Below are positions 1-11,163 of a DNA stretch of 64,000 nt, piece after piece. Source of the stretch: Tuctoria greenei (Eukaryota; Streptophyta; Magnoliopsida; Poales; Poaceae); NCBI GenBank assembly GCA_036927565.1, contig JAYESD010000004.1:93934942-93998941 (forward strand), read 5' to 3'. The position numbers were made by a program, and so were the translations under genes. Positions within the stretch are counted from its first letter, which is position 1. Every line of letters starts with the position of its first letter. The notes beneath the pieces are model-generated. The model searched no databases and had not been told where the DNA came from. It saw nothing but the letters and a program-made list of their open reading frames with translations.

Positions 1-124
1 CACAAATGTGCCGGTCACGCAACTAGTTTAGTTAATAAGGCACCCATATTTTCCTAGTTTCTCATCAATATATTGAAACTAAAAGCATGAAATAGACAAA
101 GATTTTATCTCTGTATTTATGCAG

Positions 125-1321
125 GTTAGGTATAGGCATAACACTCCACTAGTGTTGAAGGGCATCACTATAAGCATACAGGGAGGAGAGAAGATTGGAG
201 TCGTTGGTAGAACTGGTAGTGGAAAATCAACACTGATCCAAGCATTGTTCAGAATAGTTGAGCCTTCTGAGGGGCAAATAATTATTGATGGTGTTGACAT
301 CTGCACTTTAGGACTTCATGATCTTAGGTCTCGTTTTGGTATCATCCCTCAAGAGCCTGTCCTCTTTGAAGGGACCATCCGAAGCAATATTGATCCACTT
401 GAGCAGTACTCTGATGATGAAATCTGGCAGGTATTTCACCAACAAGTGCAATTTTTGTATCACTAGACATTTGTTTTCTGTCATCTGGTTAGAACCTAAA
501 CATTTTTTCCCTCAAGGCTTTGGACCGTTGTCAGCTGAAAGAGGCCGTGACTTCAAAACCGGAAAAGCTTGATGCTGCAGGTAATGCAATCATTAATTCT
601 CAGTAAGATATGAAAATTAGTAAGCAATTTTTGTTTTACTATTTCAACTTTACATACTGTTTTACCTCAGGTTTTCTATATTACTACCTCAGTTTCTGCA
701 TGAAGAGTTTGATGAAAATGTATAATTTTATACCTCCAAAAATGTATAACCCTGGTTTTTTCAGTATGTAACATGCTTAATCGCTATAATGGTCTTCGAA
801 CCAAACAAGGTCCCGAGAACATTTTTGCATATACTTACAAGAGTTTCTTCTTCAATAGTTGTGGACAACGGTGAGAACTGGAGTGTTGGGCAACGTCAAC
901 TGCTATGCCTGGGTCGGGTGATGCTGAAACGCAGCAAGATACTGTTCATGGATGAGGCTACTGCATCCGTGGATTCCCAAACTGACGCTGTGATTCAGAA
1001 GATCATTCGGGAAGACTTTGCAGATTGTACCATCATCAGCATTGCGCACAGAATACCAACAGTTATGGACTGCGACAGAGTCCTGGTTATTGATGCAGGT
1101 AACCATCCCACACTGAACTTGACAGCTTCTTAGTAATATCACTAGCATTGCTTAGAACTCAGCTCAAGATGCCCGTATGATCTTATTGTCAGTCTAAAAT
1201 CTGGACTGTTGTGCTATCAGGACTAGCGAAGGAGTTTGACCGGCCTGCGAATCTGATTGAGAGGCCATCTCTCTTCGGAGGATTGGTTCAAGAGTATGCA
1301 AATCGGTCATCTGACGTGTAG
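125..1321 (+). CDS. ABCC (MRP) subfamily ABC transporter, 3' end of gene (last four exons)
   Basis: ABCC proteins are ATP-driven exporters of glutathione conjugates and other organic anions, in plants mostly at the vacuolar membrane. The visible part is the second nucleotide-binding domain. Exons are 125-430, 517-580, 859-1098 and 1221-1321; introns 431-516, 581-858 and 1099-1220 all have GT-AG ends and compatible phases (0, 1, 1), giving 236 residues and a TAG stop. Walker A (GRTGSGKS), Q-loop (IIPQEP), the non-canonical signature WSVGQRQ, Walker B (ILFMDEATASVD) and H-loop (IAHR) occur in order. The C-terminal tail (EFDRPANLIERPSLFGGLVQ) is typical of plant ABCC proteins. Bases 1-124 are intron, with an acceptor at 123-124; the rest of the gene lies left of the window. 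No stop or frameshift is seen, so this looks functional, unlike everything downstream. The exact orthologue is not determined. Confidence 0.93.
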
Positions 1322-1774
1322 CCGTGGAGAGCTGGCATAATTTTTGACACGAGACTTGGGAGGAAATAAGGGGCCGAAAAATTCTCGGTGTAGTGGATGG
1401 ACGAGCAAGCTCTATTTATTGTCCTATAAAATGCAAGTCGTTAAAAGATTGAGTGGTATCAAAAGGCATACGAGGAGGAGAAATTCACGATGTGATAAAG
1501 GCATCAAGATTACTAATATGAAGTAGAGATTAGGATGTGTGCCAGCCCTTTAAGCTGAGATTTTCTATCACTGTGAGGAAAGATGTTAAAATGAATTGCC
1601 CGACTGGCATATTATTTCACAGCCAGATTTTCTGTCCACTGGATGAGGTATGTGGAATTAAAATTTAAAAGTCACGGAAATTCCATAAACTACTTGATTT
1701 TCCTTAAAAGCCATAGAACTAAGGTTGTGTTATTGTACGTCAATGTGCCATCCCGAAACAGAATTTTCTGGTTA
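1322..1774 (+). other. 3' untranslated/intergenic stretch after the ABCC gene
   Basis: There is no coding signal between the ABCC stop codon and the tail of the LINE. An AATAAG hexamer near 1364 is a weak candidate poly(A) signal. The stretch is AT-rich and no repeat was recognised, so the 3' UTR probably ends within it. Confidence 0.5.
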
Positions 1775-2276
1775 TTTTTTTTGAAACACCGGTACATCGG
1801 CGGTGATATATTAGATAGAAAAGAATTTTTGTTACAAGCAAAAGTGGGCTGTCATCGCACCCGCAAAACGACCTGAAGGCTACATCATTTCATAACATCG
1901 GTGTTACACCTGAGTGGGGCTATGCCCTATGGCGCTCATGTGCAAACATCCAGCTCTGCGCCACCACTCGGCCATTTCTTTGATCCAAAGAAACAGCTGC
2001 AGTTCCGATAACTCAATACCTTGAAAAACCATTCGATTCCTCTCTAACCAAATGGACCAACACGTAAGAATGGCTACTGATTTAGCCCGTTTCTGCTGCC
2101 TTTGTGATCCCTCTCCTGCCAGTCCTTGAAACCGTGCCGCAAACCGCGCTGGGTCCTGGGGTAGGCTCCAATGTTGGATCGGAGACCCGACCACCCCGAA
2201 ACTAAGCACCATATTGATTGTGCCACCGGACACTCTACGAACAAGTGCATTGCAGATTCCAGTGACCTATAACATA
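1775..2276 (-). mobile_element. LINE, segment 1: 3' end with poly(A) tail
   Basis: Read on the minus strand, this segment carries the last part of a plant LINE ORF2. Near 2276-2200 it encodes a zf-RVT-like stretch (SAMHLFVECP) and near 1950-2090 the C-terminal signature IWLERNRMVFQG followed by an E..WW..AG pattern. A frameshift lies between the two. After the ORF comes a short 3' UTR ending in eight A (T1775-T1782 on the plus strand), the expected LINE terminus. The piece continues in frame with the segment at 7285-7517 once the intervening copia element is removed. It lies convergent to, and about 450 bp beyond, the ABCC stop codon. Confidence 0.85.
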
Positions 2277-2630
2277 TGTTGGAGTATGTCTGGAGCGTAG
2301 CTATCGGTTTCAGTTAAGCGTGTTCTCATCATGTATTTTGAATTTTCAAATTTCCCATGTTTTGTGAGCCTGCTGCGAGTCATGGCGCGTCGTGTGTTTG
2401 AGACGTGCATAGTGCACAATCAGGCAAATCTGTAGGGGCGTGGTTGAGTGGTGATGTGTGCCGCTGTGATGCGGTTGTAACTGACCACGATCAGATCATG
2501 TACTTAGTGTGTGTTTCAGTTTGCAACAAGGCAGAGCGCTTCATTTTCCTTGCGCTCCCAACACTTTGTGTTCTCTCTGTTCCAGTGTGCACGCTTGTGT
2601 AGCTCGCCGACGTTCAGCCGGCGGTGAACT
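2277..2630 (+). repeat. copia-1 5' LTR
   Basis: It begins TGTTGGAG and ends GGTGAACT. The outer limit is fixed by the ACATA duplication, the inner limit by where similarity to the 3' LTR stops. The end is CT rather than the usual CA. Confidence 0.88.
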
Positions 2631-2646
2631 GATGCTTGCTCACAAG

Positions 2647-2660
2647 TGGTACCAGAGCCG
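2647..2660 (+). promoter_or_regulatory. copia-1 primer binding site (initiator tRNA-Met)
   Basis: TGGTACCAGAGCCG matches the 3' end complement of plant initiator tRNA-Met (usual form TGGTATCAGAGC) with one change. It lies 16 bases after the LTR end, farther than the usual 0-5. Confidence 0.8.
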
Positions 2661-2732
2661 GGCGATGAAGGCGGCTCGATCGCGGCGTGCTACCGTCGCT
2701 GGAATCGGGATCGCGCAGTTAGCTTCGCGCTC

Positions 2733-3650
2733 ATGGCCGGCAGCAAGGGAGACGACAATACTTCAAAGGAAGGACCCATTATTCAGCGTGTGGTTCGCGA
2801 GGTGGCCGGTGGGACTAGCTACCCCATCCTCACAAAAATGAACTACATCGAATGGGGTCTTCTTATGAAGGTGAAGCTACGAGCTCAGGTGCTATGGACG
2901 GCCGTGGAGACGGGGAACATCGACGTGCAGGACGACATGCTAGTGCTTGATGCGTTATGCAGTGCGGTGCCGCCGGAGATGGTGGCAGCAATCACAGAGA
3001 AGTCGATGGCGAAAGAGGCATGGGACACCATCAAAACCATGTGCATTGGCGACGATCAGGTGAAGAAGTCCGGTGCACATCAACTGCGGAGGCAGTTCAA
3101 TGCGGCGGCGTTCAAGGACGGGGAGTCTGTGGAAGAATTCTCGCTACGCCTAAGCGACATGGCGGCGACTCTGGCGATGCTGATTGAAGAAGTAGAGGAG
3201 GCGAAGATCGTGCATAAGCTATTTTGAAGTGTGCCGCAATGATTTCGCCAAATTGTGCTGGCAATCGAAACGCTTCTCGACGTGTCCACGCTCACCATAG
3301 TAGATGCGACAGGGAGACTGAAGGCAGTCGAGGACGCTTTTGAGACACCGACATCGACAATACAACACGATGGGAAGTTGTATCTCACTAAGACGAACGG
3401 GATGCAAGAAGGAAGCAATGTGAAGGTGAGAGCCAAGCCGGGCGTGGAGGAGCCGGCAGAGGCAGTGGACGTCGTGGCAGAGGATGTTCTGGAGGCAGAG
3501 GAAAAGGTGGCTGTGGAGGTGGCTCATCAGCGAATGGGGTACTGGTGGCTGCTGACCAATGTTGAAAATGTGGAAAACATGGACATTGGGCTCGTGACTG
3601 CAGATCCAAGCAGAAGAACGAGCAAGCCCATGTAGTACAGGAGGAGGAGG
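2733..3650 (+). pseudogene. copia-1 gag (nucleocapsid precursor), broken
   Basis: Gag packages the element's RNA. ATG at 2733 starts the frame. The N-terminal part has the copia gag pattern NYIEWGLLMKVKLRA (about residues 30-45), then a UBN2-like helical region with W..I and LRRQFN. A TGA at 3225-3227 interrupts the frame, which then continues. Further on a frameshift leads into a Gly/Arg-rich linker and a CCHC zinc knuckle (KCGKHGHWARDC) at about 3560-3600, itself hit by a TGA at 3563-3565 just after its first cysteine. No complete Gag can be made. Confidence 0.85.
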
Positions 3651-3782
3651 AAGCATCTCTGATGTGTTTGTAGTCTGAAGGTGTCTCTGATGTCTCAAGC
3701 ACCAGGTCACACACCTATTCAGATTAGAGAAGAAGTTTTTGTACAGCTGGGAGAAGAGAATGAGGAAAGAGATGCCAAGTAG

Positions 3783-5003
3783 TGGATTCTAGACACAGGG
3801 GCCACTAACCATATGACGGGCTCATTGGCTGCTTTTGTGGAGATCGACAAGAAGGTTAGTGGTATTGTCAAATTTGGCGATGATTCAGTGGCCATGATTG
3901 AGGGATGTGGTTCAGTCATGTTTGCTTGCAGAAATGGTGAGCATAAATATTTTTCAGACGTGTACTATATTCCTCGGCTCACTGCAAACATTGTAAGTCT
4001 AGGCCAGCTGGATCAAGGAGGATATAAGGTGATGATTAGTGGGGGAGTAATGACAATTCGGGAACCCAGTGGGAGTCTTCTAGCCAAGGTGTTTAGGGGT
4101 CCAAATCGTCTTTACCATCTCTCTGTGGAACAAACAAAACTTGTATGCCTTGCTATCAGAGGAGAAGAGTTGTCTTGGCGCTGGCACTCAAGACTTCGGC
4201 ATTTGAACTTCTCTGCCATGAGGAAAATGTTTAGAGAGGAGCTGTTGAGGGGCTTACCCGAATTCAGTCAACTTGATCAGCTCTATGAGGCATGCATGGC
4301 TGGTAAGCAGAAGAGGATTTCTTTTCCTTCACAAACTGAATTCAAAGCAGAAAAGGTTTTGTAACTGGTGCATGGTGATATATGTGGCAAGATTTCACCT
4401 GAGACTCCAAGTGGTAATCAATATTTCTTACTCTTGGTAGATGACATGAGTAGATATGTGTCAGTTTTCCTGCTAAAAAGCAAGGATCAAGTAGAGGAGG
4501 CCATCACAAAGTTCAAGCTTCTGTCAGAGACAGAGACTCGACAAAAGGTCGGTACTCTCAGGACAGATCGTGGAGGGGAGTTCAATTCTGCAGATTTCCA
4601 CAATTACTACCTAGAGCAAGGGGTCAGGCGTCAGACCACTGCACCATACTCTCCCCAGCAAAATGGTGTGGTGGAACGTCGAAATGCCACTGTGGTTGGA
4701 ATTGCTAGAAGTCTGATGAAAGCAAAGGGAGTGCCCAACTGGTTTTGGGGGGAGGCTGTCCTGACTGTTGTGTATATTCTCAACAGAACTCTAACCAAGA
4801 GTGTGCCTGACATGACTCCTTTTGAAGCTTGGTATGGCAGGAAGCCCTCTGTTCACCACTTGAGAACCTTTGGGTGTATAGCATACGTGAAGAATACCAC
4901 TCCTCATCTGAAAAAGCTAGATGACAGAGGGAGACACATGATCTTTGTGGGGTATGAGAAGGGGCCCAAGGCCTACAGGGTGTATGACCCTCTCACAGCA
5001 TAA
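3783..5003 (+). pseudogene. copia-1 protease and integrase region, broken
   Basis: A pepsin-like protease motif WILDTGATNHMTG begins at 3783, directly after an in-frame TAG. The GAG-pre-integrase segment follows (WRWHSRLRHLNFSAM, with a C..C pair). A TAA at 4362-4364 breaks the frame just before the integrase core. The core shows DDMSRY, then TDRGGEFNS, and a third acidic residue in QQNGVVERRN, which is the D,D35E arrangement. The segment ends with the copia integrase tail (GYEKGPKAYRVYDP). Together the parts would cut the polyprotein and insert the cDNA, but the stops make it inactive. Confidence 0.88.
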
Positions 5004-5262
5004 CCAGAGATGTGGTCTTTGATAAGGAGCACAATGGGAATGAGATGAAGAAAATGCCTCAGACTCTGATCAATGTGACACTTTTACAGCTAAGTACCTT
5101 GTAGTGAGGAGACATGGAGACCTAGGAGTTGTAGAAGATCAGGTGCCCCCATCACCTCAAACACCCCTGAATGCTGATCAATTGGAGGAGCAGAACCCTG
5201 TTTAGTTTGTCTCACCACCAACTAAAATAGGGAGTGAGGTTGATGTTGATCCATCTCACAAT

Positions 5263-6898
5263 ATGCATCTGAGATTCAGAACTATTAGAAACATTATGGG
5301 GCAGGTCACACCCATAGGCCAGCAAATTCAGAACTTGGGTGAAGATGAACTGCATACAATCAGTGCAGAGGAGCCAAGTTCACTTGAGGAGGCAGCATCT
5401 GAACCTTGCTGGCAGAGAGCTATGGAGGAGGAGATTCAGGTGATTGAAGACAACAAGACCTGGTCATTGACAGAGCTCTCTGCAGGTAGAAAAGCCATAG
5501 GGCTCAAATGGGTGTTCAAGGTTAAAAGAGATGAGGAAGAAAAAATAACAAGACACAAGGCAAGACTAGTTTTTAAGGGTTATGCACAAAGACATGACAT
5601 TGAATTTGATGAGGTCTATGCCCGACAAGAAGCAGTAAGGCTTGTGTTGGCACTTGCTGCACATCATGGTTGGGAGGTTCATCATCTAGATGTGAGGTCA
5701 GCCTTCTTGAATGGAGATTTAGTTGAAGAAGTCTTCGTAGCAACACCACCTGGTTTTGTTAGAAGATGTAAAGAGCATAAAGTATACAAGCTGCACAAGG
5801 CATTTTATGGTATGCATCAGGCTCCAGGAGCATTGTACCAGAAACTTGATGAAAGTTTGATGAAGTTGGGATTTCAGAAATGCCCATCAGACCATGCTAT
5901 GTATTGCAGGGGGAGTGAACAGAGAAGACTGATCACTAGGGTGTATGTTGATGATCTGGTGGTCACTGGTAGCTGCAACACTGACATACATTAGTTCAAG
6001 AAATGGCTAGTCTTTTCAAGGTGAGCAATCTGGGGCTCCTGCAATGTTATTTGGGGATTGAGGTGAAGCAAGAAAAAGAGGGTTTCTTCTTGGGGCAAGC
6101 AAATTATGCTAAGAAGATACTTGACAAAGCAGGACTACTGGATTGCAATCCTTGCAAGGTTCCCATGGAGCCTATACTGAAACTGAGTAAGGGAAATGAT
6201 TCATCTCTTGTGGACGCTACTGGTTACAGAATGCTAGTAGGAAGCTTGAGATATTTAGTGAATACACATCCTGATTTGGCTTACTCGGTGGGATATGTTA
6301 GTAGATTCATGGAGAGGCCACACTTGGATCACTTACATGCTGTGAAACACATTTTGAGGTATGTTGCTGGTACACTGAATCTTGGTTTGTTTTACCCGAG
6401 AGGAAGAGCTACCCAGCGTCATCTAGTGGGGTTCAGTGACAGTGATTTTGCGGGAGATGTTGATGAGAGGAAAAGCACTAGTGCGATTATTTTTTTCCTA
6501 GGGAAAAGTCCGATTGGATGGCAGTATACAAAGTAGAAAATTGTGACACTATCCAGTTGTGAGGCAGAGTATGTAGCAGCTGCCTCTGCTGCTTGCCAAG
6601 CTGTTTGGCTGTCAAGACTGCTGTCTAAAATACTGGGAGGCAAGGTACTGAAGCCAGTGCTGAATTTGGACAACAAGTCAGCCATATCACTGGTGCAAAA
6701 TCATGTACTCAATGATCGAAGTCGCACACTGATACAAGGTTCCATTTGATCAGAGACTATGCTGCTGAGGGGAAGATAGAGGTGGTCTTTGTGGGAACAT
6801 AGGATCAACTAGGTGATATACTGACCAAGGCACTTGGCAGAGTCATGTTTCAGGAATTCTGTGGAAGAATTGGGCTAAAGACTCTTCAGTGCGGATGA
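5263..6898 (+). pseudogene. copia-1 reverse transcriptase and RNase H, broken
   Basis: The RT shows WVFKVKRDEEEK..RHKARLVFKGY, the palm motif LDVRSAFLNG and the catalytic RVYVDDLVVTG box at about 5940. It is followed by a TAG near 5992. RNase H begins near 6420 (GFSDSDFAGD), with LSSCEAEYVA after an in-frame TAG at 6534-6536. A frameshift after 6720 leads into LGDILTKALGR, the usual copia C-terminus, ending at TGA 6896-6898. The Y-V-D-D active site is intact, but the reading frame is broken at least three times. Confidence 0.88.
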
Positions 6899-6914
6899 TC
6901 AGCCGCTCAAGACT

Positions 6915-6925
6915 TAGGGAGAGAT
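6915..6925 (+). promoter_or_regulatory. copia-1 polypurine tract
   Basis: TAGGGAGAGAT lies directly before the 3' LTR, where plus-strand DNA synthesis is primed. It is short and contains two T. Confidence 0.65.
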
Positions 6926-7279
6926 TGTTAGAGTAAGTTTGGAGCGTAGCTATTGATTTCAGTTAAGCGTGTTCTCATCATGTATTCTGAATTTTCAAAT
7001 TTCCCACATTTTGTGAGCCTGCTGTGAGGCATGGTGCGTCGTGTGTTTGACACGTGTGTAGTGCACAATCAGGCAAGTCTGTAGGGGCGTGGCTGGGTGA
7101 TGATGTGTGCCGCTGTGATGCGGTTGTAACTAACCATGATCAGGTCATGTACTTAGTGTGTGTTTCAGTTTGCAACAAGACAGAGTGCTGCAGTTTCCTT
7201 GCGCTCCCAACACTTCGTGTTCTCTCTGTTCCAGTGTGCACGCTTGTGTAGCTCGCCGACGTTCAGCCGGCGGTGAACT
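6926..7279 (+). repeat. copia-1 3' LTR
   Basis: A 354 bp copy of the LTR at 2277-2630, beginning TGTTAGAG and ending GGTGAACT. It is followed at once by the target duplication ACATA. Confidence 0.88.
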
Positions 7280-7284
7280 ACATA

Positions 7285-7517
7285 AACCACAAAAATAATT
7301 GTTATGTCATCCTCTCCTCAATAGTCTGTCAGCTGTCCAGATCTTGTTTTGCACCATCAGCCACGTGAAAAACCTACATTTGTTGGGAGCCCATGCTTTC
7401 CAAATGTGTTTAGGAAACCATGAGAGATAGGTGCCTTAGAATTGGGCTAGGTATGCGGACTTAGCCAAATAAACACCGGACGTCGAGTGACGCCATACTA
7501 TGGTGTTAGGGGTACCT
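7285..7517 (-). mobile_element. LINE, segment 2 (zf-RVT region)
   Basis: Between copia-1 and the CRM-like gypsy, the minus strand encodes the zinc-binding domain found after LINE reverse transcriptases: VWRHSTSGVYLAKSAYLAQF, then WKAWAPNKCRFFTWLM and IWTADRLLRRG, ending ..FCGLC. Stops are present (after AQF and after LRRG). The piece links segment 3 (15015-16642) to segment 1 (1775-2276) in the correct domain order. It is therefore one LINE interrupted twice. Confidence 0.85.
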
Positions 7518-8386
7518 TGATGAGTAGTTTAGGCCCGATCTTTTGAAAGGTAATAGATAAGTCCATTGAGGTGGATAACTCGACATTGATGATCCACGAC
7601 ACTCGAGCAGCTCGAATACCCATGCAATCACTACACCACCACTCCGTTAGTTATCAACCTTTCTGCACACGCTTGACCTCGCCAAGAAGGCTAATCCCTG
7701 CAAGTGCAACCGAGAACACAAGCAAGAACGTAGAAGACACAATTTGAAATCGCGAAGTTGGGGTCTCACAAACCGTAGAACGGCGATATTATTAATCTAT
7801 GCAAAACCTGCCGAATATGATCGGCGGTTGCAGTATTTAAAGGCTAGGGTTCGGCAGAAACACTCTTAGACGCATCTCTATTGGACTCATATGGGATACA
7901 AAGCCCAAAGGCCCGATTCGGTGGCGCAGCACCGAGCAAAAATTAAGACTCGACTTATTTCTACGATTCCTGATTACTCCATAACGATTTTGAGGTAGAA
8001 CCAGAGCCATTGGAAAATTTACCTTCTCCTCTTTCCGTGCATATGTAGAACGTCAAAAACGGAGTCTTTACACATCCTGGGCGTCTGTTTTAATGTGTAC
8101 TGCTCTTGGACTCCGAGTTGAACTCGAGTCCGAGTTGTAAACTGATTCCATCAACTTGTGGACGTCCCAGCTGGTTCTCCATGTTCCCAAGGCCTCTTCC
8201 CTTCACTTGTTTATCTTCTCAATTGCTTCTATAACAATTAAATAATCACATAGCAATCTATTCTCAAACTCACATGCAAAGGAAGTTAGGAGTGAGTTCA
8301 CCTGCTGATTTATTAACCGTGCTCGTGCTCTTGTGATTGGTCCTCGCAATTCAATGTGCATCCCCGCTGTTGTGATGTCCTCATCA
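7518..8386 (-). repeat. CRM-like gypsy 3' LTR
   Basis: 869 bp. On the minus strand it starts TGATGAGGACATC and ends ACTCATCA. A TATA-like TTTAAATA on the minus strand (plus 7834-7842) lies about 545 bp into the LTR. The first 180 bp also encode the end of the integrase frame. Confidence 0.88.
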
Positions 8387-9302
8387 TCCTCCCCCTCTTG
8401 AATTAGAGTCGTCCTCGACTCAATTTCATCTCCTTCTCTCAAGTACGGTCGCAAATCTGAAATGTTAAATGTGGGATTAAACCCAAAATCGGGAGGCAAA
8501 TCAAGGTTATATGTATTATAATTAATGTTTTCACAATCTTAAAAGGACCAGCAGCTCGTGGCATATGTTTAGATTTTTTCAAGTCAGAGAATCGCTCTTT
8601 TCTCAAATGTAACCACACCAAATCACTCAGCTCAAGTTTTACTTCTTTTTGACCTTTACTACCTGCAATCCTATACTTCTCATTCATCTTTTCAATATTT
8701 TTCTTTATAGTTTCATGCGTCTTAAGAATGAATTCAGATCGTTGTGTAGCATCCAAATTTATAGTTTCAGAAGGAGGCAAATGTAGTAAATCAATATGAG
8801 CACGGGTATTGAAACCATACACTGCCTTGAATGGACTTACCTTGGTCATAGAGTGTACGAATCTGTTGTAAGCAAATTCTATATGTGGTAAACACTCCTC
8901 CCACAACTTTAAATTTGTTTTCAAGACAACCTGCAACATAGTAGATAAAGTACGATTAACTACCTCGGTTTGCCCATCCGTTTGTAGGTGACATGTAGTT
9001 GAAAACAGCAACTTGGTTCCCAATTTATACCACAAAGTTCTCCAAAAATGACTTAAAAATTTTGCATCATGATCAGAAACAATGGTATTTGGCACACCAT
9101 GTAAACGAACAATTTCCGTCATTAACAAATCAGCAATGTGTGAGGCATTATCATTCTTATGACAAGGTATAAAGTGTGCCATTTTGGAGAAATGATCAAC
9201 AACTACAAAAATACTATACCTCCCCCTCTTAGTCCTAGGCAATCCCAAAACAAAGTCCATATAAATATCCTCCCAAGGTACACTAGGAACAGGAAGAGGC
9301 AT
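8203..9302 (-). pseudogene. CRM-like integrase and C-terminal CR region, crossing into the 3' LTR
   Basis: The core (9302-8560) has WEDIYMDFVLGLPRTKRG, the second acidic site SDHDAKF, and the third in DGQTEVVNRT, giving a D,D,E triad. It continues with NRFVHSMTKVSPFKAVYG and a basic tail (DLVWLHLRKERFSDL). After a frameshift, 8499-8203 encodes FNPTFNISDLRPYL, QEGEDDEDI and GPITRARARLINQQ. The polypurine tract (plus 8387-8400) is itself translated as part of QEGEDDEDI, and the frame ends 184 bp inside the LTR. In CRM elements this C-terminal part stands where other chromoviruses have a chromodomain and is thought to guide centromeric integration. Confidence 0.85.
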
Positions 9303-9582
9303 ATAAAGACCATGAGGGTTAAGGCGAGACTTAGCTTTATTGCAAGTAGTGCATCATGACACTTAGCGCTCGACATCACGCCTCATCTTTTCCAAAACAA
9401 AGGCCAAAAGAAGTGTGTGGACAAGACGTCCTCAGTTTTATTCACTCCAAAATGTCCCATCAAACATCTTCCATGTGCTTTCTGTAAAAGTAATAGACGA
9501 ACAAAGCTAGCTGGAACGCATAGCTTGTTAGCACGATAGAGGAGACCCTCTCACAGCACACATATTCATACCAAGTTCTTCC

Positions 9583-10911
9583 TTATCTACAATTTTCAAA
9601 AGCATCTTTGAAGTCCAAATCAGTAGGATATAATGCTTTTATTGTTTCCAAACCAAAGATTTTATGATCAAGTTGGGACAACATGGTACAACGTCTAGAT
9701 AATGCATCGATAATGACATTTTTCTTCCCTTTCTTATGCTTAATGATGTCTGGAAATGATTCTATGAACTCAATCCATTTAGCATGTCGTTTATTCAGAT
9801 TGGTTTGACACTGAAGATACTTCAACGATTCATGATCGGGATGTATGACAAACTCCTTAGACCAAAGATAATGTTGCAAAGTTTGTAATACTCACACTAA
9901 GGCATACAATTCCTTATCATAAGTAGAATAAATCATAGAAGGACCATGAAGTTTTTCACTAATGAAAGCAACGGGTTTACCTCCTTGTATGAGAACGCCT
10001 CCAATACCAATGCCGCTTGCATCGCATTCTAGCTCAAATGTCTTGTCAAAATCAGGAAGTTGTAGCAATGGTGCTTGTGTAAGCTTCGATTTGAGAGCAT
10101 CAAAAGCTTGTTGCTGATGTTCGTTCCATGAAAATGTCACTTCCTTCTTTGTTAGCTCATGTAGAGGTGCTGCAATGGTGGTGACATCTCGCACAAAGCG
10201 GCGATAAAACCTGCAAGACCAAGAAAACTACGAACCCGCGTGACGGTTGTTGGGGCTGGCCAGCTAGTGATTGCTTCAATTTTCGCCTCATCCATCTCAA
10301 TTCCTTGCGAGGAAATGACATAGCCAAGAAATAAGACTCGATTGGTGCAAAAGACGCACTTTTCGAGGTTACCAAACAAGCGTGCATCTCTCAAAACAGT
10401 AAAAACAACACGTAAATGATCAAGATGTTTGTCATATGACTTGTTGTAAATAGGATATCATCAAAGTAAACCACCACAAATTGTCCAATCAAAGCACGTA
10501 AAACCTCATTTATTAATCAGATAAAGGTGTTGGGTGCATTAATTAAACCAAAAGGCATGAGTAACCACTCATAAAGTCCAAACTTGGTTTTAAATGCAGA
10601 TTTTCATTCATATCCTAGTGCTATTCATCTCCTAGTGCCACTCTCCAAGTCAATTTTTGTGAATATGATAGCACCACTGAATTCATCAAGAATGTCATCT
10701 AAGCGAAGAATAGGATAACGATATCGAATGGTGATGTTATTAATCGCTCGACAATCAACACACGTGCGCCAACTACCATCTTTCTTAGGAACCAAAAGAA
10801 CAGGAACGGAACAAGGGCTAAGGCTTTCACGAATGTACCCGCGGTCCAAAAGATCTTGGACTTGTCACTGAATTTCCTTAGATTCCCCTGGATTCGCCCT
10901 GTACACTGCAC
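9583..10911 (-). pseudogene. CRM-like reverse transcriptase and RNase H, broken
   Basis: RT pieces in order on the minus strand: SVPVLLVPKKDGSWRTCVD (about 10800), a palm YFDDIL motif near plus 10455-10475, FLGYVISSQGIEMDEAKI and VRSFLGLAGF (10394-10200). RNase H follows with LQLPDFDKTFELECDASGIG and a DKELYALV end, then HPDHESLKYL..KRHAKWIEF and VIIDALSRR. At least three frame changes separate these blocks. The catalytic aspartates can still be read, but not in one frame. Confidence 0.85.
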
Positions 10912-11163
10912 GATTTGACAAACTTGCTCCTGGAGTCAAATCGATCTTGTGTTCAATGCCTCTCATGGGTGGTAAACTACGGGGTATCTCGGAGGGAAAC
11001 ACATCCTCAAAATCCTACAAAAGGTTAGCAACAGCAGGGGGCAATGCAATAGACAATTTATGAAGTGGAAACATGGCTTCTTTGCATACTAAAGCATAGC
11101 ACATCCCCTTAGCATCGAATAAATCATCAAGGTCAGATTTAGTTGTGAGCAACGATGGTGATT

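Larger units (their letters stand above)
2277..7279 (+). mobile_element. Ty1/copia LTR retrotransposon (copia-1), complete but decayed
   Basis: The element is 5,003 bp with two 354 bp LTRs (2277-2630 and 6926-7279) aligned without gaps. It is flanked by a perfect 5 bp target duplication, ACATA, at 2272-2276 and 7280-7284. The gene order gag, protease, integrase, reverse transcriptase, RNase H places it in Ty1/copia. It sits inside the LINE: the LINE frame reads through when 2277-7284 is taken out. By eye the LTRs differ at about 26 of 354 sites, mostly transitions, so this is not a recent insertion. Several stops make it non-autonomous. Confidence 0.93.

Noticed and set aside
789..858. In-frame start at 789 leading into the ABCC exon
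   Set aside because: Bases 581-858 are an intron with GT-AG ends; the exon joins across it match the family exactly.
3388..3714. Minus-strand ORFs over the copia-1 gag (3080-3714)
   Set aside because: Shadows of the Gly/Arg-rich gag linker on the opposite strand.
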